Positions 18,272 through 27,141 of a DNA stretch of 64,000 nucleotides are shown here, in pieces (the stretch's first letter is position 1; every line of letters begins with the position of its first letter). Source of the stretch: Sellimonas caecigallum. Lineage in GTDB: Bacteria > Bacillota > Clostridia > Lachnospirales > Lachnospiraceae. The notes under the pieces were generated by a model. It made no database searches, was not told the DNA's origin, and saw only the letters and a list, made by a program, of their open reading frames with translations. The translations under genes and the position numbers were made by a program. Location of the stretch: positions 2,356,001 through 2,420,000 of the forward strand of contig NZ_CP173660.1 of NCBI RefSeq assembly GCF_045038405.1. The letters are read 5' to 3'.

Positions 18272-19324
18272 ATGAAGAAAGAGAAAGTAGTCATCGGTAT
18301 GTCAGGCGGGGTAGACTCGTCTGTGGCTGCCTGGCTTCTGAAAGAAGAAGGGTACGATGTCACTGGAGTTACCATGATTACCTGCGACGAAGCTCAGTGT
18401 GGGAATGATCCTTCCCGTGATGCCAGGATCGTGGCAGAAGAGATTGGAATTCCGCATTACACGGTGGATTTTCGGGATGCATTTTCCACGTTTGTCATGG
18501 ACTACTTCTGCAACGAATATCTGAATGGAAGAACGCCCAATCCCTGCGTCGTCTGCAACAGACATGTCAAGTGGGAAGCCCTTCTTGGATGGGCGAAAAG
18601 CCAGGGGATCCACTACGTGGCAACGGGACATTACGCAAAAATCCGGCAGTTGGAAAACGGAAGGTATGCGGTGGCAAACGCTGCATCCTCCGGGAAAGAT
18701 CAGACATATGCCCTTTATAACCTGACACAGGATCAGCTTGCGCATACGTGGATGCCGGTGGGGAATTACGAAAAAGACGACGTGAGAAAGATCGCTGAGA
18801 AAGCGGGTCTTTCTGTGGCCGGGAAGGCGGACAGCCAGGATATCTGTTTTATCCCGGACGGGGACTACGCGGCGTTCATCCGCGAGAAAACAGGACAGGA
18901 GATTCCAAAAGGAAATTTTGTGGACCGTGACGGAAAGATACTTGGAAAGCACAAAGGGATCATTCACTATACGATCGGACAGCGCAAAGGACTGGGGCTG
19001 TCGCTTGGGCATCCCGCTTTTGTGACGGAGATCCGGCCAGAGACAAACGAAGTCGTCATCGGGAAGGATGAAGACTTGAGGACAGAAACAGTCTGTGCAC
19101 ATTACCTGAATGCAATGGGGGTGCCGGATCTGGGAGATCTTGAGGGAAGACGTATTTTTGCCAAGATTCGATACAATCATAAAGGGGACTGGTGTACGGT
19201 AAAAAAGACAGGGGATGACGAGATCGCATGTACATTTGAAATACCTCAGCGCGCAGTGACACCGGGACAGGCACTTGTGCTCTACGAAGACGGATTTGTT
19301 CTTGGAGGAGGGCGAATCCGGTAG
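18272..19324 (+). CDS. mnmA: tRNA-specific 2-thiouridylase MnmA
   Basis: MnmA puts sulfur on uridine 34 of Lys, Glu and Gln tRNAs. The PP-loop GMSGGVDSSVAAWLL binds ATP. The catalytic cysteine pair is in PNPCVVCNRHVKWEALL and DSQDICFIPDGDY. HYTIGQRKGLGLSLGHPAFV is the conserved central region. The 350 residues are normal. Its position directly behind iscS and iscU matches its need for persulfide from IscS. GAGAGGGATACACT precedes the ATG. Confidence 0.96.
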   Translation: MKKEKVVIGMSGGVDSSVAAWLLKEEGYDVTGVTMITCDEAQCGNDPSRDARIVAEEIGIPHYTVDFRDAFSTFVMDYFCNEYLNGRTPNPCVVCNRHVKWEALLGWAKSQGIHYVATGHYAKIRQLENGRYAVANAASSGKDQTYALYNLTQDQLAHTWMPVGNYEKDDVRKIAEKAGLSVAGKADSQDICFIPDGDYAAFIREKTGQEIPKGNFVDRDGKILGKHKGIIHYTIGQRKGLGLSLGHPAFVTEIRPETNEVVIGKDEDLRTETVCAHYLNAMGVPDLGDLEGRRIFAKIRYNHKGDWCTVKKTGDDEIACTFEIPQRAVTPGQALVLYEDGFVLGGGRIR

Positions 19325-19362
19325 ATTCCAGATGAAAAAGGACAGGCAGAGGAAGATAAAAT

Positions 19363-20169
19363 ATGGTTACAGCAGATTATCATATGCATACACGATTTTC
19401 TTCGGATTCAGATGCTGATCCAAAGGATATGGTGGAAGCGGCTATAAAAAAAGGACTTCAGACGATCTGTTTTACAGATCATCAGGATACGGATTACCCG
19501 GAAGATCAGAGTATGTTTCGGATTGATATGGAGCGATATATTCCGACCATCACAGAGCTGCAGGAGAGATACAAAGGGCAGATCGATATCAGACTAGGAG
19601 TTGAAATCGGACTTCAGCCTCATCTTGGGAAATGGTATCGTTCCTATATTAAGGCTTATCCGTTCGATTTCGTTATCGGAAGCGTCCATGTTGTGGAAAA
19701 GATGGATCCGTACAACGGGGAGTTTTTCGACAAATATAGTGATAGAGAAGGATACCGAAGATCCTTTGAGGAGACTCTTGAAAATGTCAGGGCTATTCAG
19801 GATTTTGACGTGCTTGGACACATGGATTACATTGTCCGATACGGCAAAGAACAGGCTGCTCATTATTGCTGGAAAGATCACGCAGACATTATCGATGAAA
19901 TCTTAAGAGAACTGATAGACAGCGGAAAAGGGATAGAGATGAATATGGCAGGATTCAAATATGGACTTTCTTTCTGCCACCCGTATCCGGACATCATAAA
20001 ACGATACAGAGAACTGGGAGGAGAAATTCTGACCGTGGGGGCTGATGCGCATAAACCTGAACATATCGCGTATAATTATGCGCAAGCAGCGGAAATTTTG
20101 AAAAAAGCAGGGTTTGCGTACTATACTGTTTTTCATAAAAGAAAACCGGAATTTGTGAAGATTGTATAG
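19363..20169 (+). CDS. hisK: PHP-family histidinol-phosphatase
   Basis: The PHP metal-binding motif is DYHMHTRFSSDSDADP at the N-terminus. Further metal ligands are in CFTDHQD, GVEIGLQPH, IGSVHVVEKMD, DVLGHMDYIVRYG and TVGADAHKPEH. The domain content and 268 residues fit the HisK-type histidinol phosphate phosphatases of Firmicutes, which dephosphorylate histidinol phosphate in histidine synthesis. No other his genes are near, so a different phosphoester substrate cannot be excluded. It follows mnmA by 38 bases and could be read from the same transcript. Confidence 0.8.
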   Translation: MVTADYHMHTRFSSDSDADPKDMVEAAIKKGLQTICFTDHQDTDYPEDQSMFRIDMERYIPTITELQERYKGQIDIRLGVEIGLQPHLGKWYRSYIKAYPFDFVIGSVHVVEKMDPYNGEFFDKYSDREGYRRSFEETLENVRAIQDFDVLGHMDYIVRYGKEQAAHYCWKDHADIIDEILRELIDSGKGIEMNMAGFKYGLSFCHPYPDIIKRYRELGGEILTVGADAHKPEHIAYNYAQAAEILKKAGFAYYTVFHKRKPEFVKIV

Positions 20170-20259
20170 GGAATACAGTGTTTTTTCAGCGAAAAATACA
20201 GCACATTTGCACGCTGTTGGAAAAAAGCGGCAAAACATGGATAAAAAGCCAAAAGGCAC

Positions 20260-20288
20260 TTGAAATTTTGTCTTTTTTTTAGTACAAT
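20260..20288 (+). promoter_or_regulatory. gap promoter
   Basis: TTGAAA (20260-20265) and TACAAT (20283-20288) are 17 bp apart, with a T-run in the spacer. The leader to the gap ATG is about 90 bases and contains a small stem, GATGC-ATGAA-GCATC (20337-20351). Confidence 0.65.
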
Positions 20289-20386
20289 TAATTATGGTTG
20301 ATGAATCTTTAACAAGGGAATTCATTCTTCCAGATGGATGCATGAAGCATCATAACAATCTAAATTAAATTTAGGAGGAATTAATC

Positions 20387-21403
20387 ATGGCAGTAAAAGT
20401 AGCGATTAATGGTTTTGGACGTATTGGACGTCTCGCATTCAGACAGATGTTTGGAGCAGAAGGATATGAAGTTGTTGCGATCAACGACTTAACATCTCCG
20501 AAAATGCTTGCTCACTTATTAAAATATGACTCTACACAGGGAAAATACGCTCTGGCAGATAAAGTAACAGCAGGTGAAGATTCCATCACAGTTGACGGAA
20601 AAGAAATTAAAATCTACGCAAAAGCAAATGCTGAAGAACTTCCGTGGGGAGAAATCGGCGTAGATGTTGTTCTGGAATGTACAGGATTCTATACATCCAA
20701 AGCAAAAGCAGAAGCTCACATCAAAGCAGGAGCTAAGAAAGTTGTTATCTCTGCACCGGCAGGAAACGACCTTCCGACAATCGTTTACAATGTAAACCAC
20801 GAATCATTGACAAAAGAAGACAATATCATTTCAGCAGCTTCCTGTACAACAAACTGCCTTGCACCAATGGCAAAAGCTTTGAATGACCTTGCACCGATCA
20901 AATCCGGTATCATGTGCACAATCCACGCTTACACAGGAGACCAGATGACACTGGACGGACCGCAGAGAAAAGGCGATTTAAGAAGATCTCGTGCAGCAGC
21001 ATGCAATATCGTTCCGAACTCTACAGGTGCAGCTAAAGCCATCGGATTAGTTATTCCTGAATTAAATGGTAAATTGATCGGATCTGCACAGCGTGTTCCT
21101 ACACCGACAGGATCCACAACAATCCTTACAGCAGTTGTAGAAGGAAATGTGACAAAAGAACAGATCAACGAAGCAATGAAAGCAGCAGCAAACGAATCTT
21201 ACGGATACAACGAAGATGAAATCGTATCCAGCGATATCGTAGGAATGACATATGGTTCCCTGTTCGATGCTACACAGACAATGGTTCTTCCGTTAGAGAA
21301 CGGAACAACAGAAGTACAGGTTGTTTCTTGGTATGATAACGAAAACTCTTACACAAGCCAGATGGTAAGAACAATCAAACACTTCGGAACATTATTAGAC
21401 TAA
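20387..21403 (+). CDS. gap: Glyceraldehyde-3-phosphate dehydrogenase
   Basis: Glycolytic NAD-dependent GAPDH, making 1,3-bisphosphoglycerate. It has the dinucleotide-binding NGFGRIGRLAFR and the catalytic cysteine block SAASCTTNCLAPMAK, and ends in the typical SWYDNENSYTSQMVRTI. The 338 residues are normal. AATTTAGGAGGAATTAATC gives a very strong ribosome site. Codon use is biased towards a small set (GCA, ACA, GAA, AAA), as in a highly expressed gene. A terminator separates it from pgk, so gap probably has its own higher transcript level. Confidence 0.98.
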   Translation: MAVKVAINGFGRIGRLAFRQMFGAEGYEVVAINDLTSPKMLAHLLKYDSTQGKYALADKVTAGEDSITVDGKEIKIYAKANAEELPWGEIGVDVVLECTGFYTSKAKAEAHIKAGAKKVVISAPAGNDLPTIVYNVNHESLTKEDNIISAASCTTNCLAPMAKALNDLAPIKSGIMCTIHAYTGDQMTLDGPQRKGDLRRSRAAACNIVPNSTGAAKAIGLVIPELNGKLIGSAQRVPTPTGSTTILTAVVEGNVTKEQINEAMKAAANESYGYNEDEIVSSDIVGMTYGSLFDATQTMVLPLENGTTEVQVVSWYDNENSYTSQMVRTIKHFGTLLD

Positions 21404-21452
21404 TTTTAAATTGGAAAAGGACAGGCGTTGTCTGTCAGAATAAGACTCAGGA

Positions 21453-21486
21453 AAGGGTCCGGTCTGTGAGGGACCGGATCCTTTTT
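21453..21486 (+). terminator. Terminator between gap and pgk
   Basis: GGGTCCGGTC (21455-21464) pairs with GACCGGATCC (21472-21481), one G-T wobble, followed by TTTTT. It could end most gap transcripts or act as an attenuator for pgk. Confidence 0.8.
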
Positions 21487-21540
21487 GCAGCATCGGGTAA
21501 TCCCGTATGCCGTAAAATGCACATATAAGGAGGCATAAAA

Positions 21541-22734
21541 ATGCTTAATAAAAAATCTGTGGACGATATCAATGTAAAAGGAAAAAGAGTGCTTGTAAGA
21601 TGTGATTTTAACGTGCCGTTGATCGATGGAAAGATCACAGACGAAAACCGTCTTGTAGCAGCACTACCGACAATCAAAAAATTGATCGCAGACGGAGGAA
21701 AAGTGATCCTCTGTTCCCATCTTGGAAAACCGAAGGGAGAGCCAAAACCGGAACTTTCTCTTGCACCGGTTGCCGTAAGACTTTCTGAACTTCTTGGACA
21801 GGAAGTAAAATTTGCAGCAGATCCGGAAGTAGTAGGACCGAATGCAAAGGCTGCTGTTGAGGCAATGAATGATGGAGATGTTATACTCCTTGAAAACACA
21901 CGTTACCGTGCAGAAGAGACAAAGAACGTGGATGAATTCAGCGAAGAGCTGGCATCACTGTGTGATGTATTTGTAAACGATGCATTCGGTACAGCTCACA
22001 GAGCACACTGCTCCAATGTGGGTGTGACAAAATATGTGGACACGGCTGTAGTTGGATACTTAATGCAGAAAGAAATCGATTTCCTCGGAAACGCTGTAGA
22101 ACATCCGGAGAGACCATTTGTCGCAATCCTTGGAGGAGCAAAAGTTTCCAGCAAGATTTCCGTCATCGAAAGACTTCTTGACAAAGTGGACACACTCATT
22201 ATCGGCGGAGGTATGGCATATACATTCGCAAAAGCACAGGGTGGAAAGATTGGTATTTCCCTCTGCGAAGATGATTATATGGAATATGCACTGAACATGC
22301 TGAAAAAAGCAGAAGAAAAAGGCGTAAAACTTCTTCTTCCGGTTGACAACCGTATCGGCGACAAATTCTCCAATGATGCAAATATTCAGGTAGTTAAGAC
22401 AGGAGAGATCCCGGATGGATGGGAAGGAATGGATATCGGACCGGAGACAGAAAAACTTTTCTCAGAAGCTGTGAAAGGTGCTAAGACAGTCGTATGGAAT
22501 GGACCGATGGGATGCTTTGAAATGTCCAATTTCGCACATGGTACAGAAGCGATGGCAAAAGCTCTTGCAGAGACAGACGCTGTCACGATCATCGGAGGAG
22601 GAGACTCCGCAGCAGCAGTCAATCAGCTTGGCTATGGCGACAAGATGACACATATCTCAACAGGCGGCGGTGCATCTTTGGAATTCCTGGAAGGAAAAGA
22701 ACTCCCGGGTGTTGCAGCAGCCAACGATAAGTAA
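21541..22734 (+). CDS. pgk: Phosphoglycerate kinase
   Basis: Transfers phosphate from 1,3-bisphosphoglycerate to ADP. The N-terminus KRVLVRCDFNVPLIDGKI is the substrate-binding signature. FVAILGGAKVSSKI and the nucleotide-binding IIGGGDSAAAV near the C-terminus complete the two-domain kinase. The 397 residues are normal. AAGGAGGCATAAAA precedes the ATG. tpiA follows after 61 bases, so pgk and tpiA are probably cotranscribed. Confidence 0.98.
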   Translation: MLNKKSVDDINVKGKRVLVRCDFNVPLIDGKITDENRLVAALPTIKKLIADGGKVILCSHLGKPKGEPKPELSLAPVAVRLSELLGQEVKFAADPEVVGPNAKAAVEAMNDGDVILLENTRYRAEETKNVDEFSEELASLCDVFVNDAFGTAHRAHCSNVGVTKYVDTAVVGYLMQKEIDFLGNAVEHPERPFVAILGGAKVSSKISVIERLLDKVDTLIIGGGMAYTFAKAQGGKIGISLCEDDYMEYALNMLKKAEEKGVKLLLPVDNRIGDKFSNDANIQVVKTGEIPDGWEGMDIGPETEKLFSEAVKGAKTVVWNGPMGCFEMSNFAHGTEAMAKALAETDAVTIIGGGDSAAAVNQLGYGDKMTHISTGGGASLEFLEGKELPGVAAANDK

Positions 22735-22795
22735 AAAGCTTAGCGCAAAGTTTGAGGTTAGAAAAAGTGTAATAATCAGAAAAGAGGAAATAGAC

Positions 22796-23545
22796 ATGGC
22801 AAGAAAAAAAATCATTGCTGGTAACTGGAAAATGAATATGACACCTAGTCAGGCAGTCGCTCTTGTAAATGAGCTGAAACCGCTGGTGGCAACAGAAGAA
22901 GCAGATGTAGTATTCTGTGTTCCGGCTATCGATATCATTCCGGCGATGGAAGCTGCAAAAGGAAGCAATATCGAGATTGGCGCAGAAAATATGTACTTTG
23001 AAGAAAAAGGTGCATTTACAGGGGAGATTTCTCCGGAAATGCTTACAGACATAGGTGTAAAATACGTTATCATCGGACACTCTGAAAGAAGAGAATACTT
23101 TGCAGAGACAGATGAGACAGTAAATAAGAAAGTGCTGAAAGCCTTTGAACATGGTATTACACCGATTATCTGCTGCGGCGAATCTCTTACACAGAGAGAG
23201 CAGGGTGTGACGATGGACTTCATTCGTCAGCAGATCAAGATCGCTTTCCTTGGCGTTACAGCAGAACAGGCAAAAACAGCTGTCATCGCTTACGAACCGA
23301 TCTGGGCTATCGGAACAGGAAAGACAGCGACGACAGAGCAGGCGCAGGAAGTGTGTGCAGGTATCCGCGCATGCATCGCTGAAATTTACGATGCTGAGAC
23401 AGCAGAAGCAATCCGCATTCAGTATGGCGGATCTGTAAATCCGGCTACAGCACCAGACTTGTTTGTCCAGGCTGATATCGACGGAGGTCTGGTTGGAGGA
23501 GCTTCCTTAAAAGCAGACTTCGGAAAGATCGTAAACTGGAAATAA
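22796..23545 (+). CDS. tpiA: Triose-phosphate isomerase
   Basis: Interconverts dihydroxyacetone phosphate and glyceraldehyde 3-phosphate. The start MARKKIIAGNWKMNMTPS gives the active-site lysine. The catalytic histidine lies in IIGHSERREYF and the catalytic glutamate in AYEPIWAIGTGKTA. IQYGGSVNP and DGGLVGGASL form the phosphate-binding loops. ATG 22796 (249 residues) is chosen from AAAGAGGAAATAGAC just upstream and from conservation. A strong terminator follows. Confidence 0.98.
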   Translation: MARKKIIAGNWKMNMTPSQAVALVNELKPLVATEEADVVFCVPAIDIIPAMEAAKGSNIEIGAENMYFEEKGAFTGEISPEMLTDIGVKYVIIGHSERREYFAETDETVNKKVLKAFEHGITPIICCGESLTQREQGVTMDFIRQQIKIAFLGVTAEQAKTAVIAYEPIWAIGTGKTATTEQAQEVCAGIRACIAEIYDAETAEAIRIQYGGSVNPATAPDLFVQADIDGGLVGGASLKADFGKIVNWK

Positions 23546-23554
23546 TACTATTTT

Positions 23555-23585
23555 CCCCGCGGGAGCAGATCCTGCGGGGTTTTTG
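23555..23585 (+). terminator. Rho-independent terminator of tpiA
   Basis: CCCCGC (23555-23560) pairs with GCGGGG (23574-23579), extended by a partly paired GGG/CCT, then TTTTT. Confidence 0.88.
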
Positions 23586-23709
23586 GTTTTCGTGGAAGTG
23601 TTTGCAATCCCTTCAGAAAGATAGTAAAATAGAACTGATCTTTCAGACGGATTCAATTAGAAAGGATCTGTCAAAAAGGAAAAGACTGACAGGAAAGGGA
23701 TACGAAAGA

Positions 23710-24744
23710 ATGGTTACGATTAAAGACATTGCCAAAGCCGCCAATGTAAGTGCAATGACAGTGTCCAATGTGCTGCATGGACGGACAAAAAAGGTTTCCA
23801 AAGAGACGAGAGAGCGGATCGAACGTCTTATGGAAGAGATGCAGTATGTGCCGAATATGGGGGCCAGGATGCTTGTACAGAATCATTCCAGGATCATAGG
23901 AGTTATTGCGAATGCCATCTCTGATGAGGGAGGGGAGACATTGTACGGTCCTCTTGTCATGGAGATGCTGGGAGAGATCGAAAAAGAAGTGAAAGATCAT
24001 GGTTACTATATGATGTTCTCTGCATCGTCCTCGGAAAAGGAAATCTGTGATATGATCCGAACATGGAACGTAGATGGAATCCTCACGATCGGGCTTCCTA
24101 CGGAGGTATGCCGCCATCTTGGGGAAGAAGTGCGGATGCCGGCTGTCTTTACAGACTGTTATTTTGGGAAAGAAGAGCAGTATTTGAATGTAGGGACCGA
24201 GGACGAAGAAGGATCATATATCGCTGCAGAATATCTGATACAAAAAGGACACAGAAAAATTGCTTATGTGACGGATGGCCCTTATGACGAAAACGGCAAC
24301 CCAACCGGGGTATCGCTGTGGAAGCTGAAAGGATTTCAAAGGGCTGTAAAAGAAGCCTACCTTCCTTTTGCAAAAGAACATGTGTACCGCGGAAGCACGA
24401 AAGAAGAGGAGCAAAGAAAAATGCTTCAGTCGTTGGCCAGCCACATTTTTGACTATACAGCTGTCGTATTTTGCCGGGACTATTATGCAATCGAAGCGAT
24501 GGACTATTTTCGCCATCATGGGATATGGATCCCAAAAGATATATCTGTCGTCGGATTTGACGATATAAGCATGGCAAAGATGGCATATCCGAGACTGACG
24601 ACAGTAAGGCAGGGAGTCCGGGAAAAAGGTCGGAAAGCTGCTGAACTTCTGTTCCAGGCTCTGGAGGACAAAGAGCTGAAAAAAGCAGACATCCGTATGC
24701 CGGTAAAGCTGGTTGAACGTGAAACTGTAAAAGAGATTTATTAA
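23710..24744 (+). CDS. LacI-family transcriptional regulator
   Basis: The N-terminal helix-turn-helix and hinge are classical: TIKDIAKAANVSAMTVSNVLHG, broken here only by normal family variation, then VSKETRERIERLMEEMQYVPN. A periplasmic-binding-type effector domain follows (IIGVIANAISDEGGETLYGPL, then later VVGFDDISMAKMAYPRLTTVR). ATG 23710 gives 344 residues. The gene sits between tpiA and gpmI, so it may regulate glycolytic or sugar genes, but the effector cannot be read. A candidate LacI-type operator half lies right after its stop. Confidence 0.88.
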   Translation: MVTIKDIAKAANVSAMTVSNVLHGRTKKVSKETRERIERLMEEMQYVPNMGARMLVQNHSRIIGVIANAISDEGGETLYGPLVMEMLGEIEKEVKDHGYYMMFSASSSEKEICDMIRTWNVDGILTIGLPTEVCRHLGEEVRMPAVFTDCYFGKEEQYLNVGTEDEEGSYIAAEYLIQKGHRKIAYVTDGPYDENGNPTGVSLWKLKGFQRAVKEAYLPFAKEHVYRGSTKEEEQRKMLQSLASHIFDYTAVVFCRDYYAIEAMDYFRHHGIWIPKDISVVGFDDISMAKMAYPRLTTVRQGVREKGRKAAELLFQALEDKELKKADIRMPVKLVERETVKEIY

Positions 24745-24748
24745 TTTC

Positions 24749-24757
24749 AAACGGTTT
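24749..24757 (+). promoter_or_regulatory. Candidate LacI-type operator before gpmI
   Basis: AAACGGTTT is a palindrome around one central base, similar in form to LacI-family operators with a central CG. It lies 4 bases after the regulator stop and 26 bases upstream of the gpmI -35. It is short enough to occur by chance. Confidence 0.3.
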
Positions 24758-24783
24758 ATTTTTTAACAAATTTTTCTGTTTGC

Positions 24784-24812
24784 TTGAAAGCGCGCAGGAA
24801 ATCATGTAAAAT
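24784..24812 (+). promoter_or_regulatory. gpmI promoter
   Basis: TTGAAA (24784-24789) and TAAAAT (24807-24812) are separated by 17 bp, 52 bases before the gpmI ATG. Confidence 0.65.
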
Positions 24813-24864
24813 ACGAAATTAGGTAATGAAATTACAGAATTGACAAAGTAAGGAGAGAAATCAT

Positions 24865-26406
24865 ATGGGAAAGAAACCAACAGTTTTAATGATTTTGGAT
24901 GGTTATGGTTTAAACGATAAAGCAGAAGGCAACGCGGTTGCCGAAGCGAAGACACCGGTTATGGACAAACTCATGGCAGAATGTCCGTTTGTAAAAGGAA
25001 ATGCGAGCGGCATGGCAGTGGGACTTCCGGATGGACAGATGGGAAACTCTGAAGTAGGACATCTGAATATGGGAGCCGGACGGATTGTATATCAGGATCT
25101 CACAAAGATTACAAAAGCAATCCAGGACGGGGATTTCTTTGAAAATGATGCGCTTCTTGCAGCGTGCGCGAATGTAAAAGAGCATGACAGCGCGCTTCAC
25201 ATGTTCGGACTTGTCTCCGACGGAGGCGTACACAGCCACAATACACATATTTATGGACTTCTTGAACTTGCAAAACGACAGGGCATCTCAAAAGTATACG
25301 TACACTGCTTCCTCGATGGACGTGATACGCCTCCGGCATCCGGAAAAGACTATGTGCAGGAATTGAGCGATAAGATGAAAGAAATCGGAGTCGGAGAGGT
25401 CGCTTCCGTTATGGGACGTTACTATGCAATGGATCGTGACAACAGATGGGATCGTGTAGAACTGGCATATAAGGCACTCGTAAAAGGCGAAGGAAACACA
25501 GCTGCAAGCGGAGTGGAAGCGGTACAGAATTCTTATGATGACGGAAAGACAGATGAATTCGTGATCCCGGCAGTTGTCGTAAAGGATGGAAAGCCGGTAG
25601 CTACGATCAAAGACAATGACTCTGTCATCTTCTTTAACTTCCGCCCGGACCGCGCAAGAGAGATCACGAGAGTTTTCTGCGCGGATGATTTTGACGGATT
25701 TGACAGAGGGGAACGCATCAAGACAACGTATGTATGCTTCACAGAATACGATGTGACGATTCCGAACAAACTGATCGCATTCCATAAGACAGAGATCACA
25801 AATACATTTGGAGAATTCCTCGCAGCCAACAATATGACACAGGCAAGAATCGCCGAGACAGAAAAGTATGCCCATGTGACATTCTTCTTCAACGGTGGTG
25901 TGGAAGAACCAAATAAAGGGGAAGACAGGATCCTTGTAAAATCCCCGAAGGTAGCGACTTACGATTTGAAACCGGAGATGAGCGCGTACGAAGTGTGCGA
26001 CAAATTGGTAGAAGCCATTAAATCCGGAAAATACGATGTTATTATCATCAATTTTGCAAACCCGGATATGGTCGGACATACAGGTGTGGAAGCAGCGGCG
26101 ATCAAAGCGATCGAAGCGGTGGATGAATGTGTAGGAAAAACAGTGGATGCCATCAAAGAAGTAGATGGCCAGATGTTTATCTGTGCTGACCACGGAAATG
26201 CAGAACAGCTTATCGACGAAGAGACAGGCGAACCATTCACGGCTCATACGACAAACCAGGTGCCGTTCATCATTGTAAACGCGGATCCGTCTTACGGCCT
26301 GAGAGAAAACGGATGCCTTGCGGACATCGCGCCGACCCTCATTGAGATGATGGGGATGGAGCAGCCAAAAGAAATGACAGGAAAATCCTTGCTCATCAAA
26401 AAATAA
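24865..26406 (+). CDS. gpmI: 2,3-bisphosphoglycerate-independent phosphoglycerate mutase
   Basis: Mn-dependent mutase converting 3- to 2-phosphoglycerate, alkaline phosphatase superfamily. KPTVLMILDGYGLND carries the first metal ligands and MGNSEVGHLNMGAGR the phosphorylated serine. GRDTPPASGKDYVQEL and the C-terminal CADHGNAEQL with TAHTTNQVPFI complete the active site. The 513 residues match the family. AAGGAGAGAAATCAT precedes the ATG. It is transcribed from its own promoter and ends at a strong terminator. Confidence 0.98.
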   Translation: MGKKPTVLMILDGYGLNDKAEGNAVAEAKTPVMDKLMAECPFVKGNASGMAVGLPDGQMGNSEVGHLNMGAGRIVYQDLTKITKAIQDGDFFENDALLAACANVKEHDSALHMFGLVSDGGVHSHNTHIYGLLELAKRQGISKVYVHCFLDGRDTPPASGKDYVQELSDKMKEIGVGEVASVMGRYYAMDRDNRWDRVELAYKALVKGEGNTAASGVEAVQNSYDDGKTDEFVIPAVVVKDGKPVATIKDNDSVIFFNFRPDRAREITRVFCADDFDGFDRGERIKTTYVCFTEYDVTIPNKLIAFHKTEITNTFGEFLAANNMTQARIAETEKYAHVTFFFNGGVEEPNKGEDRILVKSPKVATYDLKPEMSAYEVCDKLVEAIKSGKYDVIIINFANPDMVGHTGVEAAAIKAIEAVDECVGKTVDAIKEVDGQMFICADHGNAEQLIDEETGEPFTAHTTNQVPFIIVNADPSYGLRENGCLADIAPTLIEMMGMEQPKEMTGKSLLIKK

Positions 26407-26442
26407 TATCTATCAGCTAAAATATATTGTTAAATAAAAAAT

Positions 26443-26504
26443 AGCTCCCATATAGACCGAGAAAATCTTTGATATGTTTATTTCGGTATATGGGAGCTTT
26501 TTTG
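26443..26504 (+). terminator. Rho-independent terminator of gpmI
   Basis: AGCTCCCATATA (26443-26454) pairs with TATATGGGAGCT (26487-26498), then TTTTTT. Inner ACCGA/TCGGT pairing lengthens the stem. This is the boundary between the housekeeping block and the accessory region. Confidence 0.88.
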
Positions 26505-26637
26505 TGTTCTACGAATGACATAAACTTCACAAATTAGATTTTGTGTGATATTATAAAGAAAAATATGAATGAATAGAAAGAAAAATCAGAAAATAAATAT
26601 TTTGTCTAAAAAACATCAGAAATAAATGAGGGATAAA

Positions 26638-27141
26638 ATGTACGGGAAACATTTAAAGGAATTGAGGGAAGCAAAAAAACTGTCACAAGATCAAGTGGCT
26701 CAAGAATTGAATGTAAGCCGACAGGCAATATCAAAATGGGAAAATGATAAAACCTTTCCGGATATCGATAACCTGATCCGACTCAGCAGACTGTATGGAG
26801 TGACGCTGGATGAACTTGTTGGAGTTGAACGTGAGAAAGAAGAGACGACAGAAAAAGATAAGGAGGAGGGATACAAAAGAGAGGAGGTATTTTATCATAA
26901 AGAAAGTATTATAGGAATGCTGTTGATTATGATAGTGATAGCCTCTTGCCTGATTGCCCAGGTTGGGTTTATTGTTTCGATTATTTTTATTGTGCTGAGT
27001 AAAGAGCTCAGGACGAAAAAATGGAAGTGGATTTTAAGAATCGTGTGTCTTGTAGCTCTTTTTGTCAGCACATATAATTGTTATCAAATCTTAAGTTTTT
27101 ATTTTGAACCTGGCGAAGCGACTATTGAATATCTTGGCTAG
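26638..27141 (+). CDS. Cro/C1-type HTH regulator with C-terminal membrane domain
   Basis: The 167-residue protein has a Cro/C1 helix-turn-helix (LKELREAKKLSQDQVAQELN, then VSRQAISKWENDKTFPDIDNL). A charged linker (EREKEETTEKDKEEGYKREE) leads to two hydrophobic segments (IIGMLLIMIVIASCLIAQVGF and ILRIVCLVALFVSTYNCY). Such membrane-tethered repressors often control small transport or stress operons. ATG 26638 is preferred because GAGGG is 5 bases upstream; ATG 26626 is in frame. Its stop overlaps, tail to tail, with the stop of the secreted-protein gene on the other strand (CTAG at 27138-27141). It may regulate the ABC operon downstream, but this is inference. Confidence 0.82.
   Translation: MYGKHLKELREAKKLSQDQVAQELNVSRQAISKWENDKTFPDIDNLIRLSRLYGVTLDELVGVEREKEETTEKDKEEGYKREEVFYHKESIIGMLLIMIVIASCLIAQVGFIVSIIFIVLSKELRTKKWKWILRIVCLVALFVSTYNCYQILSFYFEPGEATIEYLG

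Noticed and set aside
25288..26247. Minus-strand frame of 319 codons
   Set aside because: Complement of gpmI, rich in Cys, Phe and His, without motifs.
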